From an uncultured Gemmatimonadota bacterium (GTDB lineage: Bacteria; Gemmatimonadota; Gemmatimonadetes; Gemmatimonadales; GWC2-71-9): DNA of 5,451 nucleotides. The notes below the pieces were generated by a model. That model did not search any database. It had not been told where the DNA came from and was given only the letters and a program-made list of their open reading frames with translations. Location: assembly GCA_937961295.1 (NCBI GenBank), contig CALGOK010000024.1, forward strand, positions 1 to 5,451, read 5' to 3'. Position 1 is the stretch's first letter; every line of letters starts with the position of its first letter. Shown here one piece after another: positions 4,633-5,451 of this stretch. Position numbers and translations under genes: made by a program.

Positions 4633-5246
4633 CCAGCGCCTCGATCTATCCGCCGTACATCATCGAGAAGTCGAGCCGGGGCGAGCGGACGTACGACATC
4701 TTCTCGCGCCTGCTGATGGACCGGATCGTGTTCCTCGGCGCGCCGATCAATGACGACGTCGCCAACATCATCATCGCGCAGCTGCTCTTCCTCGAGGCGG
4801 ACAACCCCGAGAAGGACATCTACCTCTACATCAACTCGCCGGGCGGGGTGGTGTCGAGCGGCATGGCGATCTACGACACGATGCAGCACCTGCGCGCGCC
4901 GATCAACACCATCTGCATGGGCATGGCCGCGTCGATGGGCTCGTTCCTGCTCGCGGCCGGTACCGCGGGCAAGCGGGCGGCGCTGCCGCACTCGCGGATG
5001 ATGATCCACCAGCCGTCGGGCGGCGCCCAGGGCACCGCGGCCGACATCGAGATCCAGGCGCGGGAGATCCTCTACCTGCGCGGCAAGATGAACGAGCTGT
5101 ACGCGAGGCACACCGGTCAGCCGCTGGAGCAGATCGAGCGCGACATGGACCGCGACCGGTTCATGAGCGCCGACGAGGCCAAGGAGTACGGGCTGATCGA
5201 CACGATCTTCACTCCCCGGAAGGCCGAGAAGGACCCGGCGGCCTGA
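4629..5246 (+). CDS. clpP: ATP-dependent Clp protease proteolytic subunit ClpP
   Basis: ClpP forms a two-ring 14-subunit chamber that degrades proteins fed by ClpX or another Clp ATPase in the cytoplasm. All 205 residues fit the family. The triad is Ser102 in GMAASMGS, His127 in MMIHQPSG and Asp176 in DRDRF, with the same Ser-His (25) and His-Asp (49) spacings as the E. coli enzyme. The oxyanion-region glycines (SPGGVVSSG, 70-78) are intact. The N-terminus before the conserved SRGER (16-20) is short, about five residues longer than mature E. coli ClpP, so any propeptide is minimal. GTG is the start, at a GTGA overlap with the tig stop. Cotranscription with tig is likely, and clpX follows after 69 bp, the common tig-clpP-clpX order. 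Confidence 0.98.
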   Translation: MTSASIYPPYIIEKSSRGERTYDIFSRLLMDRIVFLGAPINDDVANIIIAQLLFLEADNPEKDIYLYINSPGGVVSSGMAIYDTMQHLRAPINTICMGMAASMGSFLLAAGTAGKRAALPHSRMMIHQPSGGAQGTAADIEIQAREILYLRGKMNELYARHTGQPLEQIERDMDRDRFMSADEAKEYGLIDTIFTPRKAEKDPAA

Positions 5247-5249
5247 CGC

Positions 5250-5278
5250 TTGACCACCCCGCCAACGGGGGGCAGCTT
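5250..5278 (+). promoter_or_regulatory. Weak candidate promoter between clpP and clpX
   Basis: TTGACC (5250-5255) is the same hexamer found at both divergent promoters near 3316-3340. It is followed after 17 bases by CAGCTT (5273-5278), which keeps only part of the -10 pattern. It would give a clpX leader of about 30 bases. Chance occurrence of the hexamer is possible. Confidence 0.3.
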
Positions 5279-5294
5279 CTTGGGAGGCCCCCCG
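5257..5294 (+). promoter_or_regulatory. Two overlapping hairpins in the clpP-clpX gap
   Basis: CGGGGGGC (5266-5273) pairs perfectly with GCCCCCCG (5287-5294) around a 13-base loop. The same G-run can instead pair with CCCC at 5257-5260, so the two structures exclude each other. CCCGCGGG at 5291-5298 is also self-complementary. No T-run follows, so full termination is unlikely. mRNA processing or partial attenuation between clpP and clpX is conceivable. Confidence 0.4.
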
Positions 5295-5315
5295 CGGGAC
5301 GAAGGCGGTAACGCG

Positions 5316-5451
5316 ATGTCCAACGACAAGCACCTGCGCTGCTCATTCTGCGGCAAGAGCAAGGACTCGGTCCGGAAGTTCATTTCGGGCCCGTCGGTGT
5401 ACATCTGCAACGAGTGCATCTCGCTCTGCAACGAGATCCTCGCGGAGGAAG
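5316..5451 (+). CDS. clpX: ClpX, N-terminal part (cut by window end)
   Basis: Only the first 45 residues are present. They form the ClpX zinc-binding domain, with Cys9 and Cys12 (CSFC) and Cys31 and Cys34 (CNEC) spaced C-x2-C-x18-C-x2-C. The GPSVYICNEC signature is the typical one. This domain dimerises and binds adaptors and substrates; the AAA+ module that unfolds proteins and docks on ClpP would follow outside the window. The ATG at 5316 is supported by a GAAGGCGGT upstream (5301-5309) and by the short stretch before the first CxxC, as is usual. Its position after clpP confirms the call. Whether the rest of the gene is intact cannot be judged here. Confidence 0.96.
   Translation, partial: MSNDKHLRCSFCGKSKDSVRKFISGPSVYICNECISLCNEILAEE

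Overview
The window is GC-rich bacterial chromosome. Its strongest landmark is the conserved proteostasis block tig-clpP-clpX on the plus strand (3373 to the right edge). The protein sequences, the small lipoprotein and the promoter style (a TTGACC box plus a TAnnTTTG-like box) suggest the Gemmatimonadota or a relative in the FCB group. That placement is a judgement from memory, not a search result.

Layout, left to right. An HtrA/Deg-type periplasmic serine protease with two PDZ domains (93-1673, +) ends at a perfect 14-bp hairpin (1694-1725). It shares this hairpin with a convergent small lipoprotein gene (1743-2084, -). A 134-bp divergent gap, holding a near-perfect inverted repeat, separates the lipoprotein from a tRNA-Leu(UAG) gene (2219-2300, +), which has its own terminator-like hairpin (2305-2342). 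Two minus-strand genes follow: a two-helix membrane protein of unknown function (2434-2757) and a single-domain CheY-like receiver (2905-3285). Each ends at a copy of the same 51-bp palindromic element. The receiver is divergent from trigger factor (tig, 3373-4632, +), and the 87-bp gap holds back-to-back TTGACC boxes. clpP (4629-5246, +) overlaps tig by four bases. clpX starts at 5316 and runs off the window after its zinc-finger half.

How they work together: trigger factor receives nascent chains at the ribosome, and ClpX with ClpP unfolds and degrades cytoplasmic proteins. HtrA does quality control outside the inner membrane. The receiver, lipoprotein and membrane protein have no visible functional link to these genes. 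No gap between genes exceeds 300 bases.

I found no mobile element, CRISPR array, phage gene or clear new multi-gene system. The points most worth a second look are small: the paired palindromic element, Bacteroidetes-like promoters placed so close to start codons that transcripts may be leaderless, a two-cysteine loop in the second PDZ domain of HtrA, and a trigger-factor FKBP domain that has lost its aromatic pocket.
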